From Phycisphaerales bacterium (GTDB taxonomy: Bacteria; Planctomycetota; Phycisphaerae; Phycisphaerales; SM1A02), in NCBI GenBank assembly GCA_022446885.1, contig JAKVBU010000024.1, positions 11,468 through 55,827 of the forward strand: 44,360 nt of DNA. Reading direction: 5' to 3'. A program made the position numbers and the translations under genes. Of this stretch, positions 7,399 through 17,376 are shown one piece after another. Position 1 is the stretch's first letter; each line of letters opens with the position of its first letter. The notes beneath the pieces were generated by a model, which saw nothing but the letters and a program-made list of their open reading frames with translations, was not told where the DNA came from and did no database searches.

Positions 7399-9315
7399 CT
7401 AGTAGGCCCTGGCATCCAGCCCCTCACGCCAGTTCAGATAACTGCGATTGAGCACTCGCAGGCCCCCTGGGGTGGGGTAGTTGCCGGAAAAGTACCAGTC
7501 GCCGGTGAATTCGGGCATGGCCAGATGGAGCCCCTCGAGGCTCTGGTACACCACCTCCAGAGAGCCAGTCCAAGGCACGTCCGAGGGCCGTACGAGCTTG
7601 GCCACCTGAGCGGCGAGTTGGGTGTCGGTGAATGGCTCGTAGATTCGGGCCACATGGTTCGTCAGTTCATCGTCGCTGCGGTCGGCTTGAGCCCGACAAT
7701 CGGCCTCGACCTCTTGAAGAAGCGACTCACCGCCTTGCTCCTTGAGCAAGGTGATGGCCGCTTGAAAGGCGACGAACCGATTCAGGTGGCTCATATCGAT
7801 GCCGTAGCAGTCGGGGTACTTGATCAATGGCGCTGAGGACACGACCACGATTCGAGCCGGATTGAGCCGTGAGAGGATCGTGACGATCGATTCCTTGAGC
7901 GTGGTACCTCGCACGATCGAGTCATCGAGCACCACCAACGTGTCTTCGGGCTTCACCATCGAGCGGGTGATGTCGTAGACGTGCATCACCAGATCACGAC
8001 GTGCCGAGTCATGGGTGATGAAGGTTCGAAGCCGCTGGTCCTTGTGCGCGATCTTGTCGGCCCGAACCTGCGGCGTCACAAGCGACTCGATCTCCTCACG
8101 GCGAATGTCGCCAGATTGAATGTGGTCCCAGATCGCATCGACTTGCCGGGCCCGTACGAGTCTCTGCGTTTCCCCGACCAGGCCATAGAAGGCCGTCTCC
8201 GCCGTGTTGGGTACGAATGAGTAGACAGTCTTGGACGGATCCCAGCCGACCAGATCGAGCACCGGGCGAGCAAGTTGTCGGCCCAGCCGCTTGCGCTCCT
8301 CGTAAATGGACGGGTCGTTGCCGCGGCTGAAGTAGATCCGCTCGAAGGTGCACTCACGCCGTGGCTGCTCATCGATGTATCGCTCGGTCTTGACAGTGCC
8401 GTCTCGTCGAACGATGACCACCGTTCCAGGTTCGACTTCGCGTACCTGTTCCGGATCGACGTTGAACACGCTGGTCAGGGGAGCCCGCTCCGATGCGGCG
8501 GCGACAACGTGTTCGTCTTCGTACCAGAATCCCGGTCGAATGCCGTGTGGATCGCGAAAGACGAACCCGTCTCCGCTGCCGAGGAGCCCGCCGAAAAACC
8601 AGCCGCCATCCCAATCTTCACAGGCCCGACGCAGCACGCGTGCGATGTCGATCTCCGCAGCGACAGCGTCCACCAGTTCCCGGCCGTCAAGGCCGAGGAA
8701 GGAGCCCGGACCCATCGTGCTGCGCAGATGCCGGTGTTCGAGGTCGAGGCAGTAACCGATGCGTTCTAGCACTACCTGCGTGTCGGAGTCGCCAACCGGA
8801 TGCAGACCGAATTCCACCAGCCGCCGGAAGAGCTCCGGCGAGTTGGTCATGTTGAAGTTGCCGGCCAATGCCAGATTGCGACTGGCCGTGTTGTCTTTGC
8901 GAATGAGAGGGTGGCAGAAATTCACGCTGCGACCGGCGTGGGTGCCGTAGCGCAGGTGGCCCAACCATGCATTGCCGAGAAAGTCCGCTCGCTTCTTCCA
9001 CCAGTCCTCGGTCTCGGCAGTCAGAGGTTTGTCAGCCAGCGCATCCAGATCGCCTACGAGCCCATCAAAGATCCGCTCCAGGGCGTTGTGTCGAATGGAC
9101 CGTATCCGCCGCAGAAAGGGCAGCCCGGGCGGCATGTCGAACTTGGCCACGGCGACTCCGGCGCCGTCCTGGCCTCGGTTGTATTGCTTCTGCATGAGCA
9201 GGTGGAGCCGGCGAATGCCCCAGGCGGCGTCGCCCATCTCCTGCGCATACCAGTGAAGCGGCTTGCGCAGCCGCAGAAAAGCCAGCCCGCAGTAGTGGCC
9301 GATGGGGTCGCTCAC
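7399..9315 (-). CDS. Long PurF-like class II glutamine amidotransferase/phosphoribosyltransferase
   Basis: A 638-residue two-domain protein. The N-terminal Ntn-type glutaminase has its likely nucleophile at Cys9 (HYCGLA) after an eight-residue propeptide, plus GHLRYGTHAG and NFNMTN blocks. The C-terminal half is a type I phosphoribosyltransferase with the PRPP loop VVLDDSIVRGTT near residues 455-470. Standard PurF is about 470-510 residues; the extra length and the start (CGLAFLRLRKPLHWYAQ) match a longer paralogue known mainly from Bacteroidetes and Planctomycetes. It may make phosphoribosylamine for purines or serve a related reaction. The start is GTG 9315 without a clear Shine-Dalgarno. 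No other purine gene is nearby. Confidence 0.85.
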   Translation of the reverse strand: MSDPIGHYCGLAFLRLRKPLHWYAQEMGDAAWGIRRLHLLMQKQYNRGQDGAGVAVAKFDMPPGLPFLRRIRSIRHNALERIFDGLVGDLDALADKPLTAETEDWWKKRADFLGNAWLGHLRYGTHAGRSVNFCHPLIRKDNTASRNLALAGNFNMTNSPELFRRLVEFGLHPVGDSDTQVVLERIGYCLDLEHRHLRSTMGPGSFLGLDGRELVDAVAAEIDIARVLRRACEDWDGGWFFGGLLGSGDGFVFRDPHGIRPGFWYEDEHVVAAASERAPLTSVFNVDPEQVREVEPGTVVIVRRDGTVKTERYIDEQPRRECTFERIYFSRGNDPSIYEERKRLGRQLARPVLDLVGWDPSKTVYSFVPNTAETAFYGLVGETQRLVRARQVDAIWDHIQSGDIRREEIESLVTPQVRADKIAHKDQRLRTFITHDSARRDLVMHVYDITRSMVKPEDTLVVLDDSIVRGTTLKESIVTILSRLNPARIVVVSSAPLIKYPDCYGIDMSHLNRFVAFQAAITLLKEQGGESLLQEVEADCRAQADRSDDELTNHVARIYEPFTDTQLAAQVAKLVRPSDVPWTGSLEVVYQSLEGLHLAMPEFTGDWYFSGNYPTPGGLRVLNRSYLNWREGLDARAY

Positions 9316-9366
9316 GGGGAGAGGCAGGGTACCCGAGCGAGGATCAATGCACCATGGTCAGGGGGC

Positions 9367-9690
9367 TCAAGTCTCGGCTGATCGGGCACATTCTTCTGGG
9401 CTGGGCCGCGACGCATCGGCGCTGAGCACCACCGCGATGTCATCCTGCCCTGTCACGATCACCAGCACCACTTCGCGGTCCATGTCCGATTGCAGCATCA
9501 AGGATCGAAAGTCGTCGCCGGCAGGGACGTCAGCGGCAGCGAACCAGGCCAGGGTGGGTTGGGTGCCTGCTGTCAGATCATCGGCGTGGATCACGACGGC
9601 ACCCGGGCCGGATCTGGACGAGTTATAGGCAAATGCGGCCAGATCACGCCAATGGGCGGCCGCCGCGCCTACGAGTGCGCTTGTGTCCAT
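9367..9690 (-). CDS. Small hypothetical protein
   Basis: A 107-residue protein I do not recognise. It is soluble, starts with a helical region (MDTSALVGAAAAHWRDLAAF), and has alternating beta-like hydrophobic stretches (GAVVIHADDL, EVVLVIVTGQDDIAVVLSAD) that suggest a compact alpha/beta fold. I prefer ATG 9690 to the in-frame ATG 9741, which would start inside the terminator-like hairpin region. There is no obvious ribosome binding site. It lies between ahcY and the PurF-like gene in the same orientation. Coding status rests on codon pattern and the open frame alone. Confidence 0.55.
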   Translation of the reverse strand: MDTSALVGAAAAHWRDLAAFAYNSSRSGPGAVVIHADDLTAGTQPTLAWFAAADVPAGDDFRSLMLQSDMDREVVLVIVTGQDDIAVVLSADASRPSPEECARSAET

Positions 9691-9725
9691 GGGGGCACTG
9701 TAGAGCCTTGTGAACTTCTGAAACT

Positions 9726-9761
9726 GCCACGGGCCTCCCACCGAGGTGGAAGGCCCGTGGC
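9726..9761 (-). terminator. Strong hairpin after ahcY
   Basis: GCCACGGGCCTCCCACC (9726-9742) pairs with GGTGGAAGGCCCGTGGC (9745-9761) with one mismatch, an exceptionally long GC-rich stem 53 bases after the ahcY stop. On the minus strand only a weak AGTTTC follows. It most likely ends ahcY transcription. Confidence 0.7.
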
Positions 9762-9814
9762 CGGGAGAGGGAGAAATGAAGAATGCGATTGGGGTGCGGA
9801 GGCGTCAGGCGGGC

Positions 9815-11308
<1,494 letters not shown>

Positions 11309-11326
11309 GGGGGCCTCCAGGGTGTA

Positions 11327-11379
11327 TATCCATTCTTCCGGAAGAACGGATAATATGGGTCCGAATAGGGCTTCGTCAA
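11327..11379 (-). promoter_or_regulatory. ahcY promoter with overlapping 26-bp palindromic operator
   Basis: On the minus strand -35 TTGACG (11374-11379) and -10 TATTAT (11350-11355) are 18 bases apart. The expected transcription start, around 11343, falls inside an inverted repeat at 11327-11352. Its half-sites TATCCATTCTTCC and GGAAGAACGGATA match at 12 of 13 pairs; only A11332/C11347 differ. A repressor site over the -10/+1 region is the natural reading. An RNA hairpin just before the ahcY ribosome binding site is the alternative. No SAH-riboswitch consensus was seen. Confidence 0.72.
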
Positions 11380-11456
11380 GCCGCCAGAGGCGGTTTTCGG
11401 CTGTTGTGGTCGCTACACTGCCCCATTCTCCATCTTCAGGAATCGGAGTCCACACC

Positions 11457-11747
11457 GTGGCTGCCACAGCATTTGAATGTCATGTCATTACGCCCTCCGG
11501 GCCGGTCTTTGAAGGCCAGGCGCAATACGTCTCCTTTCCCGCCTGGGATGGGCAGTACGGCGTCATGGCGGGTATGGCGCCGATTCTGTCTCGCTTGGGT
11601 GAAGGCACGCTTCGCATCGATGGACCACAGTCCAGTGAGTTGCGAACCCGAGGTGGATTCGCGCACGTCAAGGGTGGCACGTTGACGGTCCTTCCCGACG
11701 AGATCGTCGAGGGCGACGCAGATGCCACTGGCGGCGACGCGACGTGA
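11457..11747 (+). CDS. atpC: ATP synthase epsilon subunit, short form
   Basis: A 96-residue protein matching the N-terminal beta-sandwich of F1 epsilon ([39 protein letters not shown]). This domain binds gamma and the c-ring in the rotor stalk. Typical bacterial epsilon is about 130-140 residues; here the C-terminal two-helix inhibitory domain is absent and the protein ends after the sheet with an acidic tail. The start is GTG 11457 with GGAG eight bases upstream. It stands alone: no other atp gene is in the window, and it overlaps scpB by four bases. A -10-like TACACT is at 11414-11419. Confidence 0.88.
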   Translation: MAATAFECHVITPSGPVFEGQAQYVSFPAWDGQYGVMAGMAPILSRLGEGTLRIDGPQSSELRTRGGFAHVKGGTLTVLPDEIVEGDADATGGDAT

Positions 11748-12421
11748 CCCAAGACGCCACAGCGGCGTCAACCAACGCCACGCAGTTGTCTGTACAGCAG
11801 CGTGTTGAAGCGCTGCTCGTAACTGCCGATCGAGCAGTTTCAACTTCTCGTCTGGCAGTTGCGGCCGACGCGACAAGCGCCGAGGTCGACGCTGCCATCG
11901 AACAACTCAACGCGGCTTGGGCAGACTCCGGGCATGTGCTGCAGGTACAGCGTGTTGCGGGCGGTTGGCGGGTGCAGACGATTGCTGATGTTGCGCCTGT
12001 GCTGGCAGAGGCGGCAGCTCGACGTGGGCAGCACAAGTTGTCACAGGCGGCGCTTGAGACGCTCTCGGTGATTGCGTATCGACAGCCGGTGATGCGGGCT
12101 GAGATCGAGGCAATTCGCGGCGTGGCTTGTGGCGAGGTACTTCGGGGGCTGATGGAACGGCGACTGATTCGCATTGCTGGCCGAGCCGAAGAGGTCGGGC
12201 GACCGATGCTCTATGGAACGAGCCGAGAGTTCTTGCAGGTGTTCGCGTTGGGGTCGATTGACGATCTGCCGGAGGTTGAGGGGTTGGAACGACGGCCTCG
12301 AGTTTCAGTTACAGAGGTGGCGCCCGAGGAGGGCAGCGCATCGCCCGGCAACAGTAAAGATGAGGCCGCTGCGGCCTCTGATGATCCGTCCGAAGCGACG
12401 GCAACCGATTCAGAGGCCTGA
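11744..12421 (+). CDS. scpB: Segregation and condensation protein B
   Basis: A 225-residue non-SMC subunit of the SMC-ScpAB condensin, which compacts and segregates the chromosome. Two winged-helix domains are visible. The first starts at about residue 18 (VQQRVEALLVTADRAVSTSRLA). The second contains the family hallmark LSQAALETLSVIAYRQPVMRAEIEAIRGV and ends in GRPMLYGTSREFLQVFAL. A low-complexity acidic Ala/Ser/Thr tail follows. GTG 11744 overlaps the atpC TGA in a GTGA junction. scpA, its usual partner, is not in the window. Confidence 0.95.
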   Translation: MTQDATAASTNATQLSVQQRVEALLVTADRAVSTSRLAVAADATSAEVDAAIEQLNAAWADSGHVLQVQRVAGGWRVQTIADVAPVLAEAAARRGQHKLSQAALETLSVIAYRQPVMRAEIEAIRGVACGEVLRGLMERRLIRIAGRAEEVGRPMLYGTSREFLQVFALGSIDDLPEVEGLERRPRVSVTEVAPEEGSASPGNSKDEAAAASDDPSEATATDSEA

Positions 12422-12450
12422 GGCTCGCTGGCGGGGGGTATCCTCGTCTC

Positions 12451-13557
12451 ATGCTCGCGTCCAAGGCATCTGCGGTACGCCCGTCACTGGCGTTCATTCT
12501 CGCGCTGATGCTTGTGCTTCCGCCAGCCTTTCTGCGTGGAAACAACCTGCTGGTACTCATGCTGGTCATGGTGCTCGCCGCTGCAGTGCTGGGCCTGATC
12601 ATGCCGGGGTTGTCGCTGAGCGGAGTCCGCGTTCGGCGCCAACTCCCACGCCACGGCCGAGTGGGCGAACCGATGCGGATCCGCTATCAGGTGTCCCGAG
12701 ACAGAGGGCACTTCTGGCCGGCTTTTTCGGTCGGTATCGACGAGCATCTGGACGGGGTCGAGGTGGACATCACTCAGTCTGCCTGGCTGTTGCATGTGGC
12801 ATCGGGCGACACCGTGCACGGAGACTTGTTGTTCGTGCCCAAGACTCGCGGTCGGCTTGTCCTTGACCGGATCACAGCAGGGACGTCTTTTCCCTTCGGC
12901 CTGCATCGGGCCAAGCGCCGCTTTGGGCCCAGGCGAGAAGTTGTGGTGCACCCTCGCACGCGGCCTGTACCAGCGTCGCTGCTTCGAGCTGCGCGAGGGG
13001 CAGGGCTGGATGGCCCTCGATCGAGCCGTGCCAGAGGGCAAGGAGACGAGTGGCATGGAACCCGACCGGCACGGCCCGGTGAACGACTGCGTGACATCGC
13101 ATGGAGGGTGAGTGCGCACCGCGACGAGTTGGTAGCCCTTGAGAGAACCTGCCCCCGTCCACCTCGGATGATGGTTGTGCTGGACCTCACTCGAGAAACG
13201 GCGTCGCTCGATGAGGCAGACTTGGAGGTGGCTCGCCAGTTGGAGGAGGCAGCCATTGAGTGCGCGGCATCCTTGTTGATGGAGGGGCATCAGTCAGGAG
13301 ATGAGGTGGGCCTGCGAGTGCTCGGGATGGAGGCAGCCGCACATGATCCACGTAGAGGAAGCCTTCATGTCGATCGGATGATGACCACATTGGCGCTGCT
13401 CGATCTTGATGCCCATCGAGCCTCGCCGCGGATGGACTGTGGTGACCGATCCGGGGTCATTGTTGTGCAACCAGACCGGATCAGGCCACTCGCTGCGATG
13501 CCCGGCGCGCTGCACCTGTCCGCCCGAACCTGGCGATCACGGATGGAGACACCATGA
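12451..13557 (+). CDS. DUF58 domain protein
   Basis: A 368-residue protein with two N-terminal membrane helices (about residues 12-55) followed by a cytoplasmic or peripheral region with the DUF58 core, a von Willebrand A-like fold. The core includes RLRDIAWRVSAHRDELV and PPRMMVVLDLTRETASLDEAD, where the DxTxE stretch resembles a MIDAS-like motif. DUF58 proteins are routinely encoded beside MoxR ATPases and transglutaminase-like membrane proteins. Here the transglutaminase partner follows with an ATGA overlap but no MoxR gene is present. The function is unproven; a role in envelope protein maturation or assembly is inferred. Confidence 0.85.
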   Translation: MLASKASAVRPSLAFILALMLVLPPAFLRGNNLLVLMLVMVLAAAVLGLIMPGLSLSGVRVRRQLPRHGRVGEPMRIRYQVSRDRGHFWPAFSVGIDEHLDGVEVDITQSAWLLHVASGDTVHGDLLFVPKTRGRLVLDRITAGTSFPFGLHRAKRRFGPRREVVVHPRTRPVPASLLRAARGAGLDGPRSSRARGQGDEWHGTRPARPGERLRDIAWRVSAHRDELVALERTCPRPPRMMVVLDLTRETASLDEADLEVARQLEEAAIECAASLLMEGHQSGDEVGLRVLGMEAAAHDPRRGSLHVDRMMTTLALLDLDAHRASPRMDCGDRSGVIVVQPDRIRPLAAMPGALHLSARTWRSRMETP

Positions 13558-15740
13558 CGATCGATCGGGTTTTTTCGTGGAGTGGCGCAGCGCTTGTGCT
13601 GCTCTCCGTACTGGGCGTAGGCGTGGCGCTCGACGCCCCCTGGATGTTGCTGGCCGGCGGAGGCATGATCGTGGCTGCGCGGTTGGTGACGGAGGGGCCG
13701 CGTGGTCGTTGGTTGTCTCGTCGAGTGTCGTTGCTCTGCACGTTGGGGGCGGCCTTACTTGGCATCGCGTTGATTGCGCAGCAGCCAGCGGACCCACTGG
13801 GGCCGATTGCGATCTTTGCCGTGTGCCTGACTGTGATCAAGTGTCTTGAGCGACGGACGATGGAGAACGAGGCGGAGCGGCTCGTGTTGAGTTTTCTGCT
13901 GGTGGCGCTGTCGGCAATGATCTCAGTGGAGGCTCTGTTCGGCCTGATCTTCCTCTTGTGGGTTCCGCTGGCAATCCTCGTCCTGCTTCTGTTCCAAGTA
14001 CAGCACGGGCGAACCACGGCCCGTGGCGGATCACAGGACGCCTTGCCCCGACTTCGTCCTGCCGGACGTCGAGCTCGAAAGCACCTCGCCATGAGTGTGG
14101 CGTCGAACATTGTGCTCATGGCTGGGCTGATCATCGGGTTGTTCCTCGTTCTTCCCAGGGGATTGACGCCCGAACTCTCATCGGCAGTCGCTGCGGGCGT
14201 CGCACGTACGTCGGCTGGCAACAGTCAGCGTCTCGATCTGGTGTCGGGCGCGAGGATCATCTCGACTGACACCCAAGTCGCACGGGTCGAACTGCGTACG
14301 GGGCCCGAGCCACTCGGCGGAATTCTGCGCCTGCGTACCGGAACGATGTCGGACTACTCCGGCAAGGGCGACTGGACGCCGTCGTGGACGTCGCACTTGC
14401 GTGAAGTGTCGGTCGGCCCGTCTTGGACCCGTCTGGACACCTTGCCGGAAGGAGCGTCATTCACGCTTGAGATTGAGTTGATGCGTCCACTGGAGTGGTT
14501 GCCGGTTCCCCCCGGAATTGAGCAGATCAAGGTTGATCGATTCACCAGGCTTCAGTGGGATGCATCGCGAGGCATCGTGGGCGCCGCTTCGTCCGCGGCG
14601 CCGCTGCGATATGAGGTTCAAGCCATTGCCGGTGACATGCCCGCTGCGTCCAACATCAAGGGGCATTGGGAATGGCACGATGCCTCAGTTCTTTTGCTCG
14701 CTCGGCGCATTCTCGAAGAGGCAGGGTTGCCCATTCGAGCACCGTCCAGTCCGAGGTCTCGGCTCACGTGGATCGACGCGGCCTGCGATGCATTCGTCGA
14801 GCATCTTCGAAGTGGGCGTTATCAATACACCCTCGATCTACGTCGTGTTGGACAGAGCGACGCCATTCGATACAGCACCGATCCAGTGACGCGATTCCTG
14901 CTGGAGGAGCCGGTGGGTCACTGCGAGTACTTCGCAGCCGGTTTCACGGCACTGGCGCAGTCGGTGGGCATCCCGGCCCGCATCGTGACCGGATTCGTGG
15001 CCTTCGATCGAGATGTAGAGGGGCGGTGGATCGTGCGTGATCGTGATGCCCATGCGTGGGCTGAGGTGCTGACCGAGCCGGGGCGATGGGAGGCGTTCGA
15101 TGCGACTCCATCGGCGGGGCCACTTCTGCACGGCCAAGAGGCCGACTACTCGTTCGCAGCGAGATGGGCCCGACTACGTTCAGCGATCGAGTTGTGGTGG
15201 TACGGCGATGTGATGGGCTACGACGCAGCTGCCCAACGCATGATGGGAGACATGATCTTTCCCCAGTGGCGTGTCTGGTTGACTGATGCGTGGCGTTGGG
15301 CCGGTAGACAACGCGAGCGACTGGACCTCTTCTTCGGATTCGGCATCGTCGGCACCGTCTGGGCCCTCGTTGTGGCAGCGCTGGCTCTGGGGGGCGGCTT
15401 TGTCTTGTTGCGTCGTCGGCGCAGACGGCGGCGGCTGGCAGCGCAGGTGGGGCTCGTAGGCGCCGGGCGTGGTGCGTTGGCGGCGGTTTCTTTCTATGGC
15501 GAGGCGCTGCGCCTGCTGGAACGAGGAGGTCATGCAAAGCCCGAGGCGACCACGCCGCTGGCTTGGGCCGAGGAATTGCGAGTTGATCGGCCAGCCTGCG
15601 GCGATGCGTTGGCCTGGTTGGCTCGATGCATGTACCGCCGTCGATTTTCCCTTCATGACAACACACCTGACGCGCAGGTGGAGTTGCACATGAATGAGTT
15701 GGCCCGGGCGCTGGGCGTTCGGAGGGGTCGTGGTCGATGA
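13554..15740 (+). CDS. TgpA-like membrane transglutaminase
   Basis: A 728-residue protein with an N-terminal block of about six membrane helices (residues 8-210), a large extracytoplasmic transglutaminase-like domain, and a last helix near residue 600 followed by a basic cytoplasmic tail (RRRRRRRR-type) with a DUF4129-like end. The catalytic triad is visible: Cys457 in GHCEYFAAGFTALAQ, His500 in DAHAWAEV and Asp516 in WEAFDATP. This matches TgpA of Pseudomonas and related DUF3488/transglutaminase proteins. It is coupled to DUF58 upstream and the methyltransferase downstream by 4-bp overlaps, so the three are one operon. Confidence 0.92.
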   Translation: MTIDRVFSWSGAALVLLSVLGVGVALDAPWMLLAGGGMIVAARLVTEGPRGRWLSRRVSLLCTLGAALLGIALIAQQPADPLGPIAIFAVCLTVIKCLERRTMENEAERLVLSFLLVALSAMISVEALFGLIFLLWVPLAILVLLLFQVQHGRTTARGGSQDALPRLRPAGRRARKHLAMSVASNIVLMAGLIIGLFLVLPRGLTPELSSAVAAGVARTSAGNSQRLDLVSGARIISTDTQVARVELRTGPEPLGGILRLRTGTMSDYSGKGDWTPSWTSHLREVSVGPSWTRLDTLPEGASFTLEIELMRPLEWLPVPPGIEQIKVDRFTRLQWDASRGIVGAASSAAPLRYEVQAIAGDMPAASNIKGHWEWHDASVLLLARRILEEAGLPIRAPSSPRSRLTWIDAACDAFVEHLRSGRYQYTLDLRRVGQSDAIRYSTDPVTRFLLEEPVGHCEYFAAGFTALAQSVGIPARIVTGFVAFDRDVEGRWIVRDRDAHAWAEVLTEPGRWEAFDATPSAGPLLHGQEADYSFAARWARLRSAIELWWYGDVMGYDAAAQRMMGDMIFPQWRVWLTDAWRWAGRQRERLDLFFGFGIVGTVWALVVAALALGGGFVLLRRRRRRRRLAAQVGLVGAGRGALAAVSFYGEALRLLERGGHAKPEATTPLAWAEELRVDRPACGDALAWLARCMYRRRFSLHDNTPDAQVELHMNELARALGVRRGRGR

Positions 15741-16405
15741 GTGGCGAGCCGGGAGTTGATGCCGTCAATCCGATCGAACATGAGCGATCGATCATGCAGA
15801 TCGAGTGGTTGATTCGTCACGCAAGTGGCGGGCGTCTGTTCGATGCTGGTTGTGGAGTAGGTCGGATCGCTGCGCCGCTGTCAGCCGCAGGCATCGACGT
15901 CATAGCGATGGATAGTGACGAGCGGGCGCTGGCGATGTGCGGCCAACAGGCCCCGAATGCAACGTGCCTGCACGGCGACTTCATGCGTCCAGATGTGCCT
16001 GAGGCAACGGTGGATGTCGTCTGCTGCCTCGGCAATACATTCAGTCTCCTGCACGACATCGGCGACGCGATAACCGCGATGCAGGCATGGCGCAGGCTCC
16101 TGCGAAAGGGAGGCATCATCGTGATCGATGACATCCCGCAGGACCTCTGGCCGGAACTGACCTGTGGAAACTGGGCGTCAGGCATCTCAGAAGAGGGGCA
16201 GGAACTGGTCTGGGCAGATGATGATGCGGTGTTTGCCCTTCGTGATCAGCCTCGGCCGGGGCAGGCTGTACCTGACGCCAGTGATCGGCGGATGCGATTG
16301 TGGACGATGGGGGCCCTTGAACTGCTCGGGCGGGCAGCCACTATCGGTGCGCCGCAGCACCTTCCCGAAGCTGCTCTGATCATGTTCCCGGACGCTACCG
16401 GCTGA
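15737..16405 (+). CDS. Class I SAM-dependent methyltransferase
   Basis: A 222-residue Rossmann-type methyltransferase. Motif I (LFDAGCGVGRIAAPLSAAG, about residues 34-52) binds SAM, an acidic residue follows the second strand (VIAMDSD), and motif IV-like VDVVCCLGNTFSLL is present. The substrate cannot be predicted. It overlaps the transglutaminase gene by ATGA and is the last gene of that operon. Loss of the second half of the fold is not evident; it ends in a short beta-like tail typical of Methyltransf_25 proteins. Confidence 0.88.
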   Translation: MSGEPGVDAVNPIEHERSIMQIEWLIRHASGGRLFDAGCGVGRIAAPLSAAGIDVIAMDSDERALAMCGQQAPNATCLHGDFMRPDVPEATVDVVCCLGNTFSLLHDIGDAITAMQAWRRLLRKGGIIVIDDIPQDLWPELTCGNWASGISEEGQELVWADDDAVFALRDQPRPGQAVPDASDRRMRLWTMGALELLGRAATIGAPQHLPEAALIMFPDATG

Positions 16406-16539
16406 GGACGGGATGCAGGCAAGGGGCGCAGAGCGACCTTCAGGGCCAAAAAAGACCCCAATCCAGTCCGAACAACTTCAGCGGGTGGCTACCGGCGTCG
16501 ATCCAACAGCCACGGCCTGATGCCGTCTGGAGACTCAAC

Positions 16540-17376
16540 GTGCCTGCAATGCGATCAAGAACCGCCGGTTGGCGACGCTGTCTGGAGCAGATTTGCGATC
16601 GCCGGGGATCAATCGAACTGGCCATTGAGCGGGCCGAGGGCTCCGGCCGAGACCTGCTGCTACGTGCTCGATTGCTCAAGATCACGCCGGAGGGCATCGA
16701 AGTTGAAGCGCCGGTGGCCTTGGGTGAACGCGTCTTGTTCGAACAAGGTGCAGGGCTCGTGGGTGTCATGGCCGTTGGGCAGAACCGTTGGATGTTCCGA
16801 ACCACCTGTACCGGACACATGCCCGGTCCACGAGGAACAACGACGCTGCAATTGGGCGCTCCGATGGACGTGCAACGGTGCCAACGGCGCGCTGACTACC
16901 GGATCGACACAGCCGTGATTGATCTTCCAGAAGTCTCCATCTGGCCACTGCTCGACCCGACGACTGCCGTGCCTATCGAGCGTCTGGCAGGGGCCGCCTT
17001 TCTACGTGAAGTGGATGGCCGCGAAGCCGAGGCAGACGACTGCACTGCCGCGCTGCCGGCTACCGGCCCCTCCTGCCAAGCGACACTGGTCAATCTCGGT
17101 GGCGGTGGCGTAGGGCTGTCTGTGCCCGACTCGCAGGCCGGCCTTGTGGGGCGTCATGCCATGTGGTGGATGCGGTTTGAACTGCCACCGGCACTGCGAA
17201 CACCTGTGGCTTGCGCGGCTCGCATCGCGCACAGCCATGTTCGCAGCGATCGGACCATCTATCTGGGTATGAGTTTCGACTTCAGCGCGAATCCGCAGCA
17301 CCGGCGTACGGTTTCACAGCAGCTACTTCGTGCGCTGCATGGTCTGCAGGGCGAAGGTCAGCGTCGCTGCGCCTGA
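16540..17376 (+). CDS. PilZ-type (YcgR-like) c-di-GMP binding protein
   Basis: A 278-residue protein with a YcgR-N-like first half and a PilZ second half. The PilZ arginine motif appears as QRRADYRI near residues 112-119 and the distal loop as VNLGGGGVGL near residue 185, with N-L-G in place of the usual D-x-S; c-di-GMP affinity may therefore be altered. An insertion of about 40 residues separates the two motifs. Expected role: motility or secretion control by c-di-GMP. GTG 16540 has GGAG seven bases upstream; ATG 16549 is the alternative. Its last 95 bases overlap the 3' end of pabB on the other strand. Confidence 0.75.
   Translation: MPAMRSRTAGWRRCLEQICDRRGSIELAIERAEGSGRDLLLRARLLKITPEGIEVEAPVALGERVLFEQGAGLVGVMAVGQNRWMFRTTCTGHMPGPRGTTTLQLGAPMDVQRCQRRADYRIDTAVIDLPEVSIWPLLDPTTAVPIERLAGAAFLREVDGREAEADDCTAALPATGPSCQATLVNLGGGGVGLSVPDSQAGLVGRHAMWWMRFELPPALRTPVACAARIAHSHVRSDRTIYLGMSFDFSANPQHRRTVSQQLLRALHGLQGEGQRRCA

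Noticed and set aside
11380-11456. SAH or SAM riboswitch near ahcY
   Set aside because: No match to the known conserved cores on either strand by eye; a DNA operator fits better.
11309-11467. N-terminal extension of AhcY by 53 residues
   Set aside because: It would cross the promoter and palindrome and has no conserved sequence; ATG 11308 has a good GGAGG.
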